A stretch of 64,000 nucleotides of DNA. Source: Neobacillus thermocopriae (GTDB lineage: Bacteria; Bacillota; Bacilli; Bacillales; Cytobacillaceae). The notes under the pieces were generated by a model, which did not search any database, was not told the DNA's origin, and saw only the letters and a program-made list of their open reading frames with translations. The stretch spans positions 27,879 to 91,878 of the forward strand of contig NZ_JAAIUV010000013.1 in the NCBI RefSeq assembly GCF_010975035.1. Direction: 5' to 3'. The position numbers and the translations under genes are program-made. The stretch's first letter is position 1, and every line of letters begins with the position of its first letter. Positions 24,585 to 35,781 of the stretch are shown piece by piece.

Positions 24585-25781
24585 CTATTGTTTTTGATTG
24601 TTTACTTGTGGAATAGTTGTCTGTTGTTTTCGGACACGCACAAAATAATAAAGGACCATACCTATTAGAATATAGATTGAACATAATAGATAAAATGAAT
24701 GAAAGCCTATTTTCGCAATTAGTAATCCAACTACAAATGAGCCAATACCAATTCCTAAATCATAAATAGATAGGAATGTGGCTGTGGCTAAGCCTCTTTT
24801 TTTAGGAGGAGCATCCTGGACAGCAATCGTTTGAAAAGTTGGAAACAAGGTTCCCCAGCCTAATCCGATCAACCCCGCAGATAAGAGAAAGGTCACTTCA
24901 CTGTTTGTATTTCCTAACACAAACATGCCAATTGCAAATAAAATAATTGATGGAAAGACAATCACATTGGCTCCAAAACTATCAAACCACTTACCGGTAA
25001 ATGGTCTTGAGATTAATAGTACAATGGCAAACACTACAAAGAAAAGATTGGATACATTGTCAAGATGAATCTCATTGGCATAGACAGAAACAAAGGAAAG
25101 GATCGACGAATAGACTAACCCAAAAAATGCTCCAATTAATGAAATGGAAACAGCTGATATTTCAAAAATATTACGGAAGGTAAACGGCTGCTTTACGTTC
25201 GAATGAACCTCTTGGGGGTTAGTCATTTTGACAAATAACCCGGCAATGAGTGAGGCTAAAGCACCAATGACACTTAAGGTAAACAAAATGGTTGGACCAA
25301 ATTGCTGCATAGCGGAAATACCGACAAATGGGCCTAAAACCATGGCTAGATTGGATGACATAATAAAATAGCCCATTCCTTCTCCTCGACGTGAACTAGG
25401 AACAATTTCTGCAACAATGGTACCTGCCGATGTTGTTGCCATACCAAAACCAATACCTTGTAAAAAGCGAACGGCAAGAATACCATATAGAGAAGATGGG
25501 AAAAAGTATAAGATGGAAGCTCCGAAGAAAACGATCAGTGCAACGAATAACATTTTTTGATAACCGATTCGTTCAAGCCATTGACCAGCAAACGGTCGGG
25601 AAATAATTGCCGCAAATAAGAATACAGTCGTCATCAATCCGGCTTCGGATGCACTGCTATGATACTTCTCTAATGCAAGATTTGGAAGAGTGACGAGCAA
25701 GAAATAAAAAGTTAAAAATAGAAAAAAATTACTCATTGAAATACTGATAAAATTTTTAGACCATAATTTTTGTTGATTCAT
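24585..25781 (-). CDS. MFS transporter (probable drug or metabolite efflux)
   Basis: 398 residues, about twelve membrane helices. MFS motif A-like loops are GQWLERIGYQ after helix 2 and GKWFDSFGANV after helix 8. Helix 5 carries GPFVGISAMQ, near the motif-C (antiporter) position. The start is the ATG at 25781, eight bases from AAGGAG; a GTG three codons earlier sits on that site. It follows a marR-type gene with 13 bases between, so it is probably the efflux pump controlled by that repressor. Substrate unknown. Confidence 0.85.
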   Translation of the reverse strand: MNQQKLWSKNFISISMSNFFLFLTFYFLLVTLPNLALEKYHSSASEAGLMTTVFLFAAIISRPFAGQWLERIGYQKMLFVALIVFFGASILYFFPSSLYGILAVRFLQGIGFGMATTSAGTIVAEIVPSSRRGEGMGYFIMSSNLAMVLGPFVGISAMQQFGPTILFTLSVIGALASLIAGLFVKMTNPQEVHSNVKQPFTFRNIFEISAVSISLIGAFFGLVYSSILSFVSVYANEIHLDNVSNLFFVVFAIVLLISRPFTGKWFDSFGANVIVFPSIILFAIGMFVLGNTNSEVTFLLSAGLIGLGWGTLFPTFQTIAVQDAPPKKRGLATATFLSIYDLGIGIGSFVVGLLIAKIGFHSFYLLCSIYILIGMVLYYFVRVRKQQTTIPQVNNQKQ

Positions 25782-25794
25782 TTGATGCACTCCT

Positions 25795-26208
25795 TCACAA
25801 AAGCTTTTGTAACCAGCTTTTCTGTAATGTTAGTAATTCTTTTTGTGAGGTTTCTGGTAGGTGTTCAAGTAAATACCGATTCGCTTCATTTACGGCGCGT
25901 TCCCATTTCGGGTATTGTAGTAAAGCTTCTTCAGTTAAAATAATTCGTTTTTCCCGTTTATCCTTGCCAGGTACTTGTCGTACATAACCTTGTTTTACAA
26001 GTCTTTGGATTGTTCTGGTCATTGGAGGTGCCTCGACAAACAAATAGTCGCAAAGTTCTTTTTGGGATAAAGTTCCTTTTGTTTTTAAGACAAAAAGTAC
26101 GGCCCATTGAGCACTATATAATCCAAAAGGTTTTAATGCTTCATTTAAATGATTGGTAAAATGGCGTGATAATTGATGAAGAGTGTGAAATAATTCGTGG
26201 CTATTCAT
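25795..26208 (-). CDS. MarR-family transcriptional regulator
   Basis: 137 residues: dimerisation helices at both ends and a winged helix-turn-helix in the middle (GTLSQKELCDYLFVEAPPMTRTIQRLVKQGYV), with the wing KDKREKRIILTEE. It is probably a ligand-responsive repressor of its own operon with the MFS pump. A perfect 20-bp palindrome lies 20 bases upstream of its start, in the expected operator place. Ligand unknown. The start is set by the ATG at 26208 with AAGGAG upstream. Confidence 0.9.
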   Translation of the reverse strand: MNSHELFHTLHQLSRHFTNHLNEALKPFGLYSAQWAVLFVLKTKGTLSQKELCDYLFVEAPPMTRTIQRLVKQGYVRQVPGKDKREKRIILTEEALLQYPKWERAVNEANRYLLEHLPETSQKELLTLQKSWLQKLL

Positions 26209-26227
26209 AGACTGCTCCTTATAGATA

Positions 26228-26247
26228 ATAGTTACCTAGGTAACTAT
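26228..26247. promoter_or_regulatory. Perfect 20-bp palindromic operator of the marR-MFS operon
   Basis: ATAGTTACCTAGGTAACTAT is a perfect palindrome immediately upstream of marR. Length and position fit an autoregulatory MarR site. Confidence 0.8.
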
Positions 26248-26405
26248 AATAGAAGGGGAAAAGCATGTCAATAATGGTGCAAAGAATGAAACATAGTAAA
26301 GGTAAAATGAGGGTTCTAGTAGATAATTAATATTTTAATAGGGCATTAGTGAAAAGAACAGTGGGGGATAAGGGTCTAGTCATTCAATAAATATAAATGT
26401 TCAAT

Positions 26406-26452
26406 AAAAAAAGATCCGTGGAAATCAATGAATTATTCCTCGGATCTTTTTT
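26406..26452 (-). terminator. Terminator of the methionine operon
   Basis: AAAAAGATCCG and CGGATCTTTTT form a perfect stem around a 22-base partly structured loop, ten bases beyond the metH stop codon. T-runs occur on both strands. Confidence 0.85.
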
Positions 26453-26461
26453 ATTAAAAGA

Positions 26462-29400
26462 TTATTTTAATACATTAAAATATCTGGCTTCCGGATGGGC
26501 AAATACCATCGCTGATACGGAAGCTTCTGGCTCCATCATGTAGCCATCTGTCAAGCGTACACCAATATCTTCTGGTTGGATAAGTTTAAATAGCTTCTTC
26601 TGATCCTCTAAATCTGGACAGGCTGGGTAACCGAACGAGAAACGCTGTCCTTGATAACGAGCAGCGAAACGATCTTGCATCGTAAATGTTGCTGGATCTG
26701 GAAAGCCCCAACGATCGCGCATGAGCCGATGAATGAATTCAGCAAGGCCTTCTGCTGTTTCTAGTGCTAATGATTGAAGGGCATGGCTTTCAAGGAATCG
26801 GCCATCAAGTTTTAATTGGTCTGCTACCTCGCGAATTCCTTTGCCAGCTGTAACTGTAAAAAAGCCAACATAATCCATTATCCCGCTGTCCACTGGTTTT
26901 AGGAAATCTGCCAAACAGAGATATGGAGCAGATTCCTGCCGTGGAAAATCGAATGTTTCAATGACTATAGAAGGATTTTCTGGATCATATATATGAATCT
27001 TATTACCATCAGACTGTGCTGGGAAAAATTGATAGACGGCAGCTGGGTCGATCCACTGATTGGCACTGGCATCCGCAAGTAGCTGATCAACCATTTCTTT
27101 TACTTTTAAAGCTTTTTCATCTTTCTCAGCCAGAAGTTTGGAGATTTTCCCTTTTACCCCCAGATGGTGGCCAAGCAGCATCTGCATATTAATATATGGT
27201 TCAATATGTGATAAGGAATAGGATTTTATGACATGCCGCTTCGTATCCATTGGGACAAATACCGGTACCTCTGTGGAGACAGATGATCTAGGTTTTGTGG
27301 CGACTGCTACCGAAGAACGTTTTGGTAATTCTAGTGGAACATCCAGTGTCTCCAATTTTTTCTGTTTTTCAGCAAGCAGCTTTTCATGTTCCTCCACCGA
27401 TTGCAGCTGATTGGCGAGTGCCAAACCGGTCATCGCATCCTTTGCATAAAGAACAAGACCATTATATTCTTTTGCGATTTTTGTATCGGTAAATTTTCGT
27501 GAAAGGGCGGCTCCTCCTACTAATATCGGAAGATCTATTCCCGCTTCCTTCATATCTTGGGCAGTCAACACCATTTGCTGAGCGGATTTGACCAAAAGGC
27601 CAGAAAGTCCGATAATATCTGGTTTTTCCTCCCGAATCGCTTTAATTAACTCAGCGGGAGTCACCTTAATCCCCAGATCAATTACTTCATACCCATTATT
27701 GCTAAGGATAATGTCGACAAGATTTTTGCCGATATCATGGACATCACCTTTTACGGTGGCTAAAATAACTTTCCCTTTAGAGGCGGAAACATCGCCTTTT
27801 TCCATATATGGTTCTAAAAAGGAGACAGAGGCTTTCATGACTTCTGCACTTTGCAGCACTTCGGCTACGATTAATTGATTATCGTTAAATAGACGCCCCA
27901 CTTCCTTCATCCCATCCATTAACGGACCATTAATAATATCCAGGGGGGTAGGGTACTTTTGAAGGGCTAGTTCCAAATCAGGAATAAGACCTTCTTTCGT
28001 CCCTTCCACAATATAATAGGCGAGCCGTTCCTCCAAGCTCATTTCTGGAACCGTTCCTTTGGCCTCTTTCTTTTTGTCTCGGTAATAATCAGTAAATACC
28101 GCCAGTGTTTCATCCGTTGTTTTGAAAAGAAGATCCTCAGCTAGCTTCACTTCTTCTTTTGATATGGAAGCAAAGCGTTCAAGCTTCTCTGTGTTCACAA
28201 TCGCATAATCAAGACCTGCCTGAGTACAGTGGTATAAGAACACGGAATTCAAAATTTCTCGTCCAACTGGTGGTAATCCAAAGGATACGTTACTGATTCC
28301 GAGAATGGTTTGAACGCCAGGCAATTGTTCCTTGATGAGTCGAATGCCATCCACAGTTGCTTGGGCGGAGCCGATATATTGTTCATCGCCGGTGCCAACC
28401 GGGAAAACTAATGGGTCAAAAATCAAATCCTGCGGCTTCAGCTTGTATTTGTTTACCAGCAGATTATAGGAGCGTTTGGCAATCTCGATCTTCCGTTCTG
28501 CAGTGACACCCATTCCTTTTTCATCAATCGTACCGACAACGACAGCAGCTCCGTAGCGGTGGATGAGCGGCACAATCGCTTCTAAGCGTTCTTCTCCGTC
28601 CTCAAGATTGATCGAATTAATAATCGCTTTGCCCTGAGAATATTTCAAGGCTTTTTCAATGACTTTTTCATCAGTAGAATCAATAACAAGTGGTACCTTT
28701 ACTTTCTTCACTACTTCTTTAATGAAGTTTTCCATATCGGCAAGTTCATCGCGGTCTGGATCGGCAAGGCAAATATCAATAACATGGGCACCGCCTTTGA
28801 CCTGAGCTCTGGCAATTTCCGCAGCTTCTTCAAATTTCCCTTCTGCAATTAATCGTTTGAATTTGCGAGAGCCGATGACATTGGTCCTTTCTCCAACCAT
28901 GATCGGTCTTAAAGTCGGATCATCGTAAATAAGAGGCTCAATTCCGGAAACCATGTGAAGGGAGTGATGTTTAACTTCCCGAGGTTTATAAGATTTCATT
29001 GTTTCAGCAATGGCACGGATATGATCAGGTGTTGTACCGCAACAGCCGCCAACAATATTAAGCCATCCATGGGCAGCAAAATCTGCCAGTTTTTTCGCTA
29101 AAGTTTCCGGTGTTTCATGATAATTTCCTTCCTCATCAGGAAGACCGGCATTTGGATAGCAGCTAACCGCAGTGGAAGCAAGTTCGGATAATGTACGAAT
29201 ATGATCCTGCATGAATTCCGGGCCGGTTGCACAGTTGAGCCCTACTGCCACGGGATTCATGTGTTCAATTGAAATATAAAATGAATCAATGGTCTGACCG
29301 GCTAAGGTAGTACCCATCGGCTCAATGGTACCAGAAATAAACAATGGTAGCGTTTTTCCTGTTTTTGCAAATGCACGCTGGATTCCAGAAAAGCCGGCTT

Positions 29401-29911
29401 TTACATTCAGCATATCTTGGCTTGTTTCCAAAAGGAGTAGATCTACACCACCATCAATTAAACCGATTGCTTGCTCTTCATAGGCAGTTGTTAGAGCGTC
29501 AAAGGTGGTTCCGCCGGTTACACTTAATGTTTTAGTTGTAGGCCCCATCGAACCGGCCACATATCTTGGCCATTCATCGGTTGAAGCTTTTGCTGCTTCT
29601 TTTACAGCCAGCATTGCAGCAATTTTATTAATTTCATATGCCTTATAGCCAAGGCCGTACTCATCCAGCACGAGACTGGTTGCACCGAAAGTGTTTGTTT
29701 CGATGATATCAGCCCCAGCTTCTAAGTATTCACGGTGAATATTGGCAATCACAGAAGGTGCGGTTAAATTCAAATGTTCGTTGCACCCTTCATATTCTTC
29801 ACCGCCAAAATCTTTAGGGGTTAGACCTGCCCGTTGTAGCATCGTCCCCATGGCACCGTCCATAATAAGGATGCGTTTCTTTAATTGATTAATAAATGGT
29901 GGTTTTGGCAT
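26462..29911 (-). CDS. metH: Cobalamin-dependent methionine synthase
   Basis: 1149 residues. Domains in order: homocysteine-binding barrel with zinc Cys in GLNCATG and [10 protein letters not shown] (about 1-310); pterin-binding barrel ([28 protein letters not shown]; about 330-600); B12-binding cap and Rossmann domain with the cobalt-ligand motif [10 protein letters not shown] (about 640-840); and a C-terminal S-adenosylmethionine activation domain ([24 protein letters not shown]). It transfers methyl from methyltetrahydrofolate to homocysteine. The start at 29911 has GGGGGA seven bases upstream and overlaps the end of yitJ by 23 bases. Last gene of the S-box operon. B. subtilis uses cobalamin-independent MetE, so this strain depends on B12 for this route unless MetE exists elsewhere. 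Confidence 0.97.
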   Translation of the reverse strand: MPKPPFINQLKKRILIMDGAMGTMLQRAGLTPKDFGGEEYEGCNEHLNLTAPSVIANIHREYLEAGADIIETNTFGATSLVLDEYGLGYKAYEINKIAAMLAVKEAAKASTDEWPRYVAGSMGPTTKTLSVTGGTTFDALTTAYEEQAIGLIDGGVDLLLLETSQDMLNVKAGFSGIQRAFAKTGKTLPLFISGTIEPMGTTLAGQTIDSFYISIEHMNPVAVGLNCATGPEFMQDHIRTLSELASTAVSCYPNAGLPDEEGNYHETPETLAKKLADFAAHGWLNIVGGCCGTTPDHIRAIAETMKSYKPREVKHHSLHMVSGIEPLIYDDPTLRPIMVGERTNVIGSRKFKRLIAEGKFEEAAEIARAQVKGGAHVIDICLADPDRDELADMENFIKEVVKKVKVPLVIDSTDEKVIEKALKYSQGKAIINSINLEDGEERLEAIVPLIHRYGAAVVVGTIDEKGMGVTAERKIEIAKRSYNLLVNKYKLKPQDLIFDPLVFPVGTGDEQYIGSAQATVDGIRLIKEQLPGVQTILGISNVSFGLPPVGREILNSVFLYHCTQAGLDYAIVNTEKLERFASISKEEVKLAEDLLFKTTDETLAVFTDYYRDKKKEAKGTVPEMSLEERLAYYIVEGTKEGLIPDLELALQKYPTPLDIINGPLMDGMKEVGRLFNDNQLIVAEVLQSAEVMKASVSFLEPYMEKGDVSASKGKVILATVKGDVHDIGKNLVDIILSNNGYEVIDLGIKVTPAELIKAIREEKPDIIGLSGLLVKSAQQMVLTAQDMKEAGIDLPILVGGAALSRKFTDTKIAKEYNGLVLYAKDAMTGLALANQLQSVEEHEKLLAEKQKKLETLDVPLELPKRSSVAVATKPRSSVSTEVPVFVPMDTKRHVIKSYSLSHIEPYINMQMLLGHHLGVKGKISKLLAEKDEKALKVKEMVDQLLADASANQWIDPAAVYQFFPAQSDGNKIHIYDPENPSIVIETFDFPRQESAPYLCLADFLKPVDSGIMDYVGFFTVTAGKGIREVADQLKLDGRFLESHALQSLALETAEGLAEFIHRLMRDRWGFPDPATFTMQDRFAARYQGQRFSFGYPACPDLEDQKKLFKLIQPEDIGVRLTDGYMMEPEASVSAMVFAHPEARYFNVLK

Positions 29912-31751
29912 GGATGTTCCCCCTTAGTTCTTGAGCACGCTGACGGGCATAAAGGGCCAGCTCAAGCGTCAGCTCATAACGTAAAAATGGTGTAATGAGA
30001 TAGATTCCGTTAAATAAGTCTAGTGCGGCATCAATCAAAGACTTGGTAATCTCCACCCCTTCACGAGCGGCCAGATTTGGCTGGTCATTCAGTTTTGCCA
30101 TCCGTTCGCGAATGGAATCAGCAATTTTAATACCTGGTACTTCATTATGAAGGAATTCTGCATTTCTACTGCTAGTCAGAGGCATTAGTCCAATATATAT
30201 TGGAGCTTTTAAATGTTTCGTATGTTCATAGACTTCCAATAACTTTTCTTCGGAGAAAATAGGCTGGGAGATAAAGTAATCAGCACCGCAGTCCATTTTT
30301 TTCTCCAGCCGTTTAACGGCTTTTTCTATCGAACGGACATTTGGATTAAATGCCCCGGCAATGCTAAACGCTGTCTTCTGTCCCAAATCTTTTCCGGAAA
30401 ATGATAATCCTTCATTTAATTGTTTGATCATTTGAATGAGTTCAAACGATGAAACATCATAGACGGATGATGCGCCAGGGAAATCTCCAACACGGGCTGG
30501 ATCGCCGGTAATCGCTAGTACATCATGCATCCCTAAAGTATGAAGCCCCATTAAATGAGATTGTAAACCGATAATATTCCGGTCGCGGCAGGAAATATGA
30601 ATGAGCGGCCGGATGCCCAATTCTTGTTTGATAAGATATCCGAGCGATTCATTAGATATCCTAACTTGGGCGAGCGAATTGTCCGCGAGTGTAATCGCAT
30701 CAATTCCAGCTTCTTTTAATGCCTTCGCTCCATCGAAAAATTTCCTTGTGTCCAGCTTTCTTGGTGGATCTAATTCGACAATGACCGAAGGCCGTTGTTT
30801 CACAATCTCTTGAAGTGGAGTGTGCTCTCTTTTAATTGTAGGATCTTCAACCACCGTAACTTTCGGTGTGAATTTTACGATTTTTTCCTTTATAGGCGTT
30901 TTGTTCTTTAGTTCTGCAGCAAACATCCGGATATGTTCTGGTGTCGTACCACAGCAGCCTCCGATCAGCCGAACTCCTTGTTTGCGGAATTCATTTGCTG
31001 CACGTCGAAAGTAATCTGCATCACTATCATAATGAAATTTCCCGTCTGTATAGGCTGGGAGACTGGCATTAGGGTAGGCAGACAAATAGGCCTGCTTAGG
31101 TAGTTCAATTTGCTCTAACGTTAAAAGCATATGGTGCGGACCGACGCGGCAATTGAGTCCGACTACATCTGCTCCAATACTTTCCAGCCTTTTTAATGCT
31201 TCATTGACAGGTGTCCGGTTCTGCAGAAATCCAGGCTCTTGAATGGATACCTGGGCAATAATCGGCAATTTTGTTTCTTTTCTCGCAATGGCAAGAACCG
31301 TTTCGAGCTCTTCAAGGTCATAAAAGGTTTCAAGCAGGAGGCCGTCCACCTCTTCTAACAATAAACAATATAATTGCTCTCGAAAGCTCCGTTTAATTTC
31401 TTCTAATGAAATGGAATTAGGTTTAATCCCACGGTTGCCTCCTATTGTTCCAAGTATAAACGCACGGTTTTTAGCCACTTTTTTTGCATGATGAACCGCT
31501 GCACTATTAATATCCTTTACAGAATCTTCTAGCCCGTAACGGCTAAGCTTCAAATAGTTTGCTGCATACGTATTGGTTTGGATCACATCGGCACCAGCAT
31601 CTATGTAGGCCTGGTGGATATGTTGAATTTGCTCGGGATGGGAAAGATTTAACTCCTCAAAGCAGCAGTCTGTTCCGTATGAATAGAGCAGGGTTCCCAT
31701 GGCTCCATCAGCGATTAAGATTTGATTTTTTAATTTTTCTAAAAAGCTCAT
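29889..31751 (-). CDS. yitJ: Bifunctional homocysteine S-methyltransferase / methylenetetrahydrofolate reductase, YitJ-type
   Basis: 620 residues. The N-terminal ~300 residues are a homocysteine methyltransferase barrel ([10 protein letters not shown], zinc Cys in GLNCRVG and [10 protein letters not shown]). The C-terminal ~300 are a MetF-like FAD barrel ([35 protein letters not shown]). YitJ supplies 5-methyltetrahydrofolate for methionine synthesis; the role of its first domain is still debated. The ATG at 31751 has AAGGAG seven bases upstream; an ATG two codons earlier sits on that site. It follows metC with two bases between and overlaps metH, so expression is tightly coupled. Confidence 0.93.
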   Translation of the reverse strand: MSFLEKLKNQILIADGAMGTLLYSYGTDCCFEELNLSHPEQIQHIHQAYIDAGADVIQTNTYAANYLKLSRYGLEDSVKDINSAAVHHAKKVAKNRAFILGTIGGNRGIKPNSISLEEIKRSFREQLYCLLLEEVDGLLLETFYDLEELETVLAIARKETKLPIIAQVSIQEPGFLQNRTPVNEALKRLESIGADVVGLNCRVGPHHMLLTLEQIELPKQAYLSAYPNASLPAYTDGKFHYDSDADYFRRAANEFRKQGVRLIGGCCGTTPEHIRMFAAELKNKTPIKEKIVKFTPKVTVVEDPTIKREHTPLQEIVKQRPSVIVELDPPRKLDTRKFFDGAKALKEAGIDAITLADNSLAQVRISNESLGYLIKQELGIRPLIHISCRDRNIIGLQSHLMGLHTLGMHDVLAITGDPARVGDFPGASSVYDVSSFELIQMIKQLNEGLSFSGKDLGQKTAFSIAGAFNPNVRSIEKAVKRLEKKMDCGADYFISQPIFSEEKLLEVYEHTKHLKAPIYIGLMPLTSSRNAEFLHNEVPGIKIADSIRERMAKLNDQPNLAAREGVEITKSLIDAALDLFNGIYLITPFLRYELTLELALYARQRAQELRGNIHAKTTIY

Positions 31752-31753
31752 GG

Positions 31754-32941
31754 TCATTCTCCTTGCTGCAGCACTAATTTTTTCTGTTGCACCTGTTCGA
31801 GTGCCTGGGAAAAATCTCTAATTAAATCATCTGGATTTTCAAGCCCGACAGACAAGCGTAGAAGACTGTTTTTAATTCCACGTTTTTCCCTTTCCGCCTG
31901 TGGCATGGCCGCATGTGACATCTTTGCAGGGTAGGATAAAATTGACTCCACCGCACCAAGACTAACGGCAAATACAGGTAGCTTGACACTTGAGACAAAG
32001 GTTCGGACAGCTTCTTCATCGACAAGTTCGAAAGAAAGGACCGCACCGGCTCCTTGGGTTTGTACATCCAACAATTCTCTCTGCGGATGATTAGGAAGTC
32101 CCGGATAAAACACGTTTTTAACAAGTGGATGTTTCTCTAGGAAACTCGCAATTTGCAATGCTGATTTCTGTGAGTGTTCAAGTCGAACATGAAGAGTTTT
32201 TAAACCTCTTAATACGAGCCATGCATCCTGTACACCAAGAACTGCGCCGAAGGAATTTTGTAAAAATCCAAGCCGATTGGCTAAACCTTTATCTTTGACA
32301 ACAGCAAGTCCTGCCACTACATCACTGTGTCCGGATAAAAACTTTGTTGCACTGTGAAGCACCACATCAGCCCCAAGTTCCAATGGTTTTTGCAAAGCAG
32401 GGGTTTGGAAGGTATTATCGACAAATGTCAGTGCACCAATTTCCTTTGCCATTTGGCTGATAGCTTTGATATCTGTCACTTTTAACAAAGGATTGGACGG
32501 GGTTTCAACATAAAATGCTTTCGTATTAGGCTTAATCGCTTGTTTTACTTGATCTATATCTGTCATGTCAACAAAAGAATGCTCAATCCCTAATCTTGAT
32601 AGCACTTCTGTCACCATTCGATAAGTTCCGCCATACACATCTTCCGTAATAATGACATGATCACCGGCAGACAGTAATAGGAAAGCTGTTGAAATAGCTG
32701 CCATACCGGAAGAAAATGCAAAGCCTTTCACCCCGCCCTCCAATTCTGAAATAACCTCTTCTAGCGCTTCTCGGGTTGGATTTAAACTTCGGGCATAATC
32801 ATATTTACCAAATTGGTCGATATCAAATTGATGAAAGGTGGAGGCATGCTGAATCGGTACACTGACAGCTCCAGTCACAGAGTCGACTTTATGTCGATTA
32901 TGAAGAAGCTTTGTTTCAAAACAATACTCTTCCAATTCCAT
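31754..32941 (-). CDS. metC: Cystathionine beta-lyase
   Basis: 395 residues, a Cys/Met-metabolism PLP enzyme. It cleaves cystathionine to homocysteine, pyruvate and ammonia. Motifs: [51 protein letters not shown] and the PLP-lysine [16 protein letters not shown]. Its start codon overlaps the metI stop in a TAATG arrangement. MetI and MetC are close homologues; I assign MetC to the second gene because its sequence and order match the B. subtilis metIC operon. A cystathionine gamma-lyase activity cannot be excluded by sequence alone. Confidence 0.9.
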   Translation of the reverse strand: MELEEYCFETKLLHNRHKVDSVTGAVSVPIQHASTFHQFDIDQFGKYDYARSLNPTREALEEVISELEGGVKGFAFSSGMAAISTAFLLLSAGDHVIITEDVYGGTYRMVTEVLSRLGIEHSFVDMTDIDQVKQAIKPNTKAFYVETPSNPLLKVTDIKAISQMAKEIGALTFVDNTFQTPALQKPLELGADVVLHSATKFLSGHSDVVAGLAVVKDKGLANRLGFLQNSFGAVLGVQDAWLVLRGLKTLHVRLEHSQKSALQIASFLEKHPLVKNVFYPGLPNHPQRELLDVQTQGAGAVLSFELVDEEAVRTFVSSVKLPVFAVSLGAVESILSYPAKMSHAAMPQAEREKRGIKNSLLRLSVGLENPDDLIRDFSQALEQVQQKKLVLQQGE

Positions 32942-34053
32942 TAAACAATCACTCCTTTGTTCATTTTGGCAAAGGCTTGCTTAAGGTCGTGAATTAAATC
33001 CTCTACATCCTCAATTCCAACAGAAAAACGAAGCAGGCGATTGCAAATACCTTTTTCAATTCGAATTTCTTCAGGAATATCAGCATGGGTTTGTGTGGCT
33101 GGATATGTGATAAAACTTTCCGTACCACCAAGACTTTCGGCAAATGAAATTAGCTTTAAATTTTTCAAAAATGGATTAACCCAAGTTTCGTCTTTTATTC
33201 GGAAGGAAACCATACCACCACGGCCAGGGTAAAGAACATCTGTAACGGCATCATGTTGGGACAAATATTCCACGATTGCCTTTGCATTTTTTTCATGTCG
33301 TTCCATTCGTAGTGCTAAAGTTTTCATTCCACGCATTAATAACCATGAATCAAACGGGCTTAATACACCTCCGGTCCCATTATGATAAAGGGCTAATTGT
33401 TCACATAAGTCTTTTCCTTTAGCGACAATAAGGCCGGCAAGGACATCATTGTGACCGCCCAAATATTTTGTCGCACTATGAATGACGATATCGGCGCCAA
33501 GCTTAATAGGCTGCTGTAAAAGTGGGGTATAGAACGTATTGTCGACAATCAGCAAAATACCGTGTTTTTTCGCGATGTCGGCAATAGCAGCAATATCGGC
33601 TTCCTGCATGAGGGGGTTGGTAGGAGTCTCGAGAAAGATGGCCTTTGTTTGAGGGGTAATCTTTCTTTCAATTTCCTCCGGACAACCTGTATTGACATAT
33701 TGACATCTTAAGCCCCATTTTTTATAGCCTTTTTCTAAAAGCCGGTAAGTGCCTCCGTATAAATCTTCACTGACCAACCATTCATCCCCGGATTGGAATA
33801 GAGAAAGGATAGTAAAAATCGCTGCCATACCAGAGCTACACGCAAACCCTTGATCGCCACCTTCCAAATCAGCAATGGTCTTTTCAAGGAGCTGGCGTGT
33901 TGGGTTCCCTGTCCGAGTGTAGTCAAATCCTGTTGATTGTCCGATACCTTCATGTCGATAGGCAGTTGAAAAATATACGGGAGGATTCACTGTGCCTGTT
34001 GCTGATTCACTTCTGTTTCCAATTTGGGCCAGCTTTGTATCAATTTTGTACAT
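32941..34053 (-). CDS. metI: Cystathionine gamma-synthase / O-acetylhomoserine thiolyase
   Basis: 370 residues (B. subtilis MetI has 373). It joins an activated homoserine with cysteine or sulfide in methionine synthesis, with PLP bound by the lysine in HSATKYLGGHNDVLAG. Other marks: TGTVNPPVYFSTAYRH, FDYTRTGNPTRQ, ACSSGMAAI, VDNTFYTP and the C-terminal LGGTESFITYPATQTH. The ATG at 34053 has AAGGAGTGA just upstream; the frame runs further up but through the riboswitch leader. First gene of the metI-metC-yitJ-metH operon, controlled by the SAM riboswitch. Confidence 0.95.
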   Translation of the reverse strand: MYKIDTKLAQIGNRSESATGTVNPPVYFSTAYRHEGIGQSTGFDYTRTGNPTRQLLEKTIADLEGGDQGFACSSGMAAIFTILSLFQSGDEWLVSEDLYGGTYRLLEKGYKKWGLRCQYVNTGCPEEIERKITPQTKAIFLETPTNPLMQEADIAAIADIAKKHGILLIVDNTFYTPLLQQPIKLGADIVIHSATKYLGGHNDVLAGLIVAKGKDLCEQLALYHNGTGGVLSPFDSWLLMRGMKTLALRMERHEKNAKAIVEYLSQHDAVTDVLYPGRGGMVSFRIKDETWVNPFLKNLKLISFAESLGGTESFITYPATQTHADIPEEIRIEKGICNRLLRFSVGIEDVEDLIHDLKQAFAKMNKGVIV

Positions 34054-34130
34054 TACACTCACTCCTTGTCTTGAAAAATAGATTGGATATTTTTCAGCTT
34101 TAACGCGGTATGGGGATAAAGCTTGTTGAT

Positions 34131-34166
34131 AAAAAAGAAAAAAGCCTTCTATAAGAAGAAGACTTT
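34131..34166 (-). terminator. Regulatory terminator of the S-box leader
   Basis: On the minus strand, AAAGTCTTCT pairs with AGAAGGCTTT (one wobble) and runs into TTTTTTCTTTTTT. It is the expression platform between the aptamer and metI. Confidence 0.85.
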
Positions 34167-34193
34167 TGTTTGTACGAAACCATAAGGTCATTC

Positions 34194-34308
34194 TTCTTAT
34201 CTCGCAAATTAACATTAATTTGCAGGAATTAGCACCTTTTCAATGGTTCATCCATTGAAGGTTGCTGAGGTGTCATTGGGCCTTTCCCTCAACCTCTCTT
34301 GATAAGAA
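34194..34308 (-). promoter_or_regulatory. SAM-I riboswitch (S-box) aptamer of metI
   Basis: Read on the minus strand: P1 strands TTCTTATC and GATAAGAA, the S-box core CAAGAGAGGTTGAGGGA, then GGCCC, ACCTCAGCAACC, a P3 hairpin, GGTGCTAATTCC and a P4 hairpin ending before GAGATAAG. These are the conserved S-box elements in order. High SAM should stabilise the aptamer, expose the terminator downstream and turn off the methionine operon. Confidence 0.96.
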
Positions 34309-34333
34309 CGATCAATATTAAAACTTTTTATAA

Positions 34334-34362
34334 AATTTACTATACTTTTCCTGCTTAGTCAA
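34334..34362 (-). promoter_or_regulatory. Promoter of the methionine operon
   Basis: On the minus strand TTGACT (34357-34362) and TAAATT (34334-34339) are 17 bases apart, about 25 bases before the S-box aptamer. Confidence 0.55.
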
Positions 34363-34403
34363 TTCATTTTTATCTGAAAAGTTTGGAACAAATTTCTACA
34401 AAT

Positions 34404-34432
34404 AAAAAAAAGCAGGGTGAACCCTGCTTTTT
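34404..34432 (-). terminator. Terminator of the lactonase gene
   Basis: AAAGCAGGGT and ACCCTGCTTT form a perfect stem with a two-base loop, flanked by A- and T-runs; it touches the stop codon. Confidence 0.88.
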
Positions 34433-35480
34433 AAACATGTAAAAATTTCACACAAACTGGATGAGGAACGGTAATATCAGATTGAATTAATGAAAGCCGT
34501 CCGGAAAATTCATCTCTGGCAAATAAAACGAGATTGCTTGATTCTTGGTTAGAAGCAACGATAAATTTTTCAGAAGGATCCAACGAAAAATCTCGTGGCC
34601 AGTCTCCCTCTGTAGAAGTATGCTCGACAAAGGTCAGCTCTCCAGTCGTTCCATTTACACTAAATACTGCAATACTATTATGTCCGCGATTTCCGGCATA
34701 GACAAAACGACCATCGGAAGAAATATGAATTGCACTGCCCTGGTTATTTTCTTTGAAATCAGCAGGAAGAGTGGAAATATATTGCTTTTCGGTAAAATGG
34801 CCGTTTTCTGGATGATAGGTTAAGACAATAACTTCAGAACTGAATTCTGTCATGATGTAAGCAAACTGACGATTTGGATGGAAGGTTAAGTGCCGCGGGC
34901 CACTACCGGCTTTTAATGGATGTAGTTTGACCTTCGTCAATGTTCCGTCTTCATTTATTTTGTATGTAATAAGAGCATCAATACCAAGCTCCACTACCAC
35001 TACATATTTTTCATCAGGTGTTAATCCAGCATAATGGGTATGGGCCTTTTCCTGTCTTGGATCTGGACCACTGCCTTCATGTTGAATGATGGAAGCAGCA
35101 GGCAGAAGAGAGCCATCTTTATGAATGAGATGGGATTCCACTGTTCCCCTATGGTAATTACCGCTAAATACATATTTGTTTTGGCTGTCAATACTTACAT
35201 GACAGGGAGGAGCTCCGGCACTTACTTGGCTATTGATAGCAGTTAATTTTCCATTTTCACCAATGGAAAAAGCCTTTAATCCACCTTCTTCACCATCCTT
35301 TACTACAGAGTAAAGATAGCGATTGTCTTTACTAATGGCTAAATAGGTAGGGTTAAAGAGCTCTGCAGCCACCTCGATATTTTCAATTTTTCCTTCTTCC
35401 GTATTCAAGGTAAAAGAATAGATTCCTTTGCTGTCACCCTTTGTATACGTTCCAATGTAGCCAATGTATTTTTTATTCAT
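34431..35480 (-). CDS. pgl: 6-phosphogluconolactonase, seven-bladed propeller type (YkgB-like)
   Basis: 349 residues, the length of B. subtilis YkgB/Pgl. It belongs to the lactonase family of beta-propellers, with repeated blades marked by YLYSVVKDGEEGGLKAFS, GPRHLTFHPNRQFAYIMTE and GRFVYAGNRGHNSIAVF. The motif EGSGPDPRQEKAHTH, and NYHRGTVE before it, are typical. It would hydrolyse 6-phosphogluconolactone in the oxidative pentose phosphate pathway, the step before gndA. Cytosolic, monocistronic. AAGGAGAAT precedes the ATG at 35480. Other members of the fold act on different lactones, so the exact substrate is by family only. Confidence 0.88.
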   Translation of the reverse strand: MNKKYIGYIGTYTKGDSKGIYSFTLNTEEGKIENIEVAAELFNPTYLAISKDNRYLYSVVKDGEEGGLKAFSIGENGKLTAINSQVSAGAPPCHVSIDSQNKYVFSGNYHRGTVESHLIHKDGSLLPAASIIQHEGSGPDPRQEKAHTHYAGLTPDEKYVVVVELGIDALITYKINEDGTLTKVKLHPLKAGSGPRHLTFHPNRQFAYIMTEFSSEVIVLTYHPENGHFTEKQYISTLPADFKENNQGSAIHISSDGRFVYAGNRGHNSIAVFSVNGTTGELTFVEHTSTEGDWPRDFSLDPSEKFIVASNQESSNLVLFARDEFSGRLSLIQSDITVPHPVCVKFLHV

Positions 35481-35781
35481 GGTTCATTCTCCTTAGAAAG
35501 TAATCGAACTTATTTTAACAAAAAATGCTCAATACTATAATAGATTAAACTTGCTTGAGACTCACTTGATGATAAATCTTGTTCTCTTTTATAAAAATGT
35601 TACAACGGTATAAGCTGATACTTCTAAAACAGTAGAAAATTAGGTTTTTCCGTTTTTTCGATAGTCATATGGCCTATTTCACCATAATTACTATTTTTTT
35701 CTTGATGCAAATTCCCGTTTACGATAATGTCCTTTCCTATACACTAACATTTTATTCTTTTTTATAAAAGCTCTAAGAGAG

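Noticed and set aside
29889..31751. Possible accidental duplication of metH, because yitJ also has a homocysteine methyltransferase domain
   Set aside because: The hybrid of this domain with a MetF-like half is the normal YitJ architecture.
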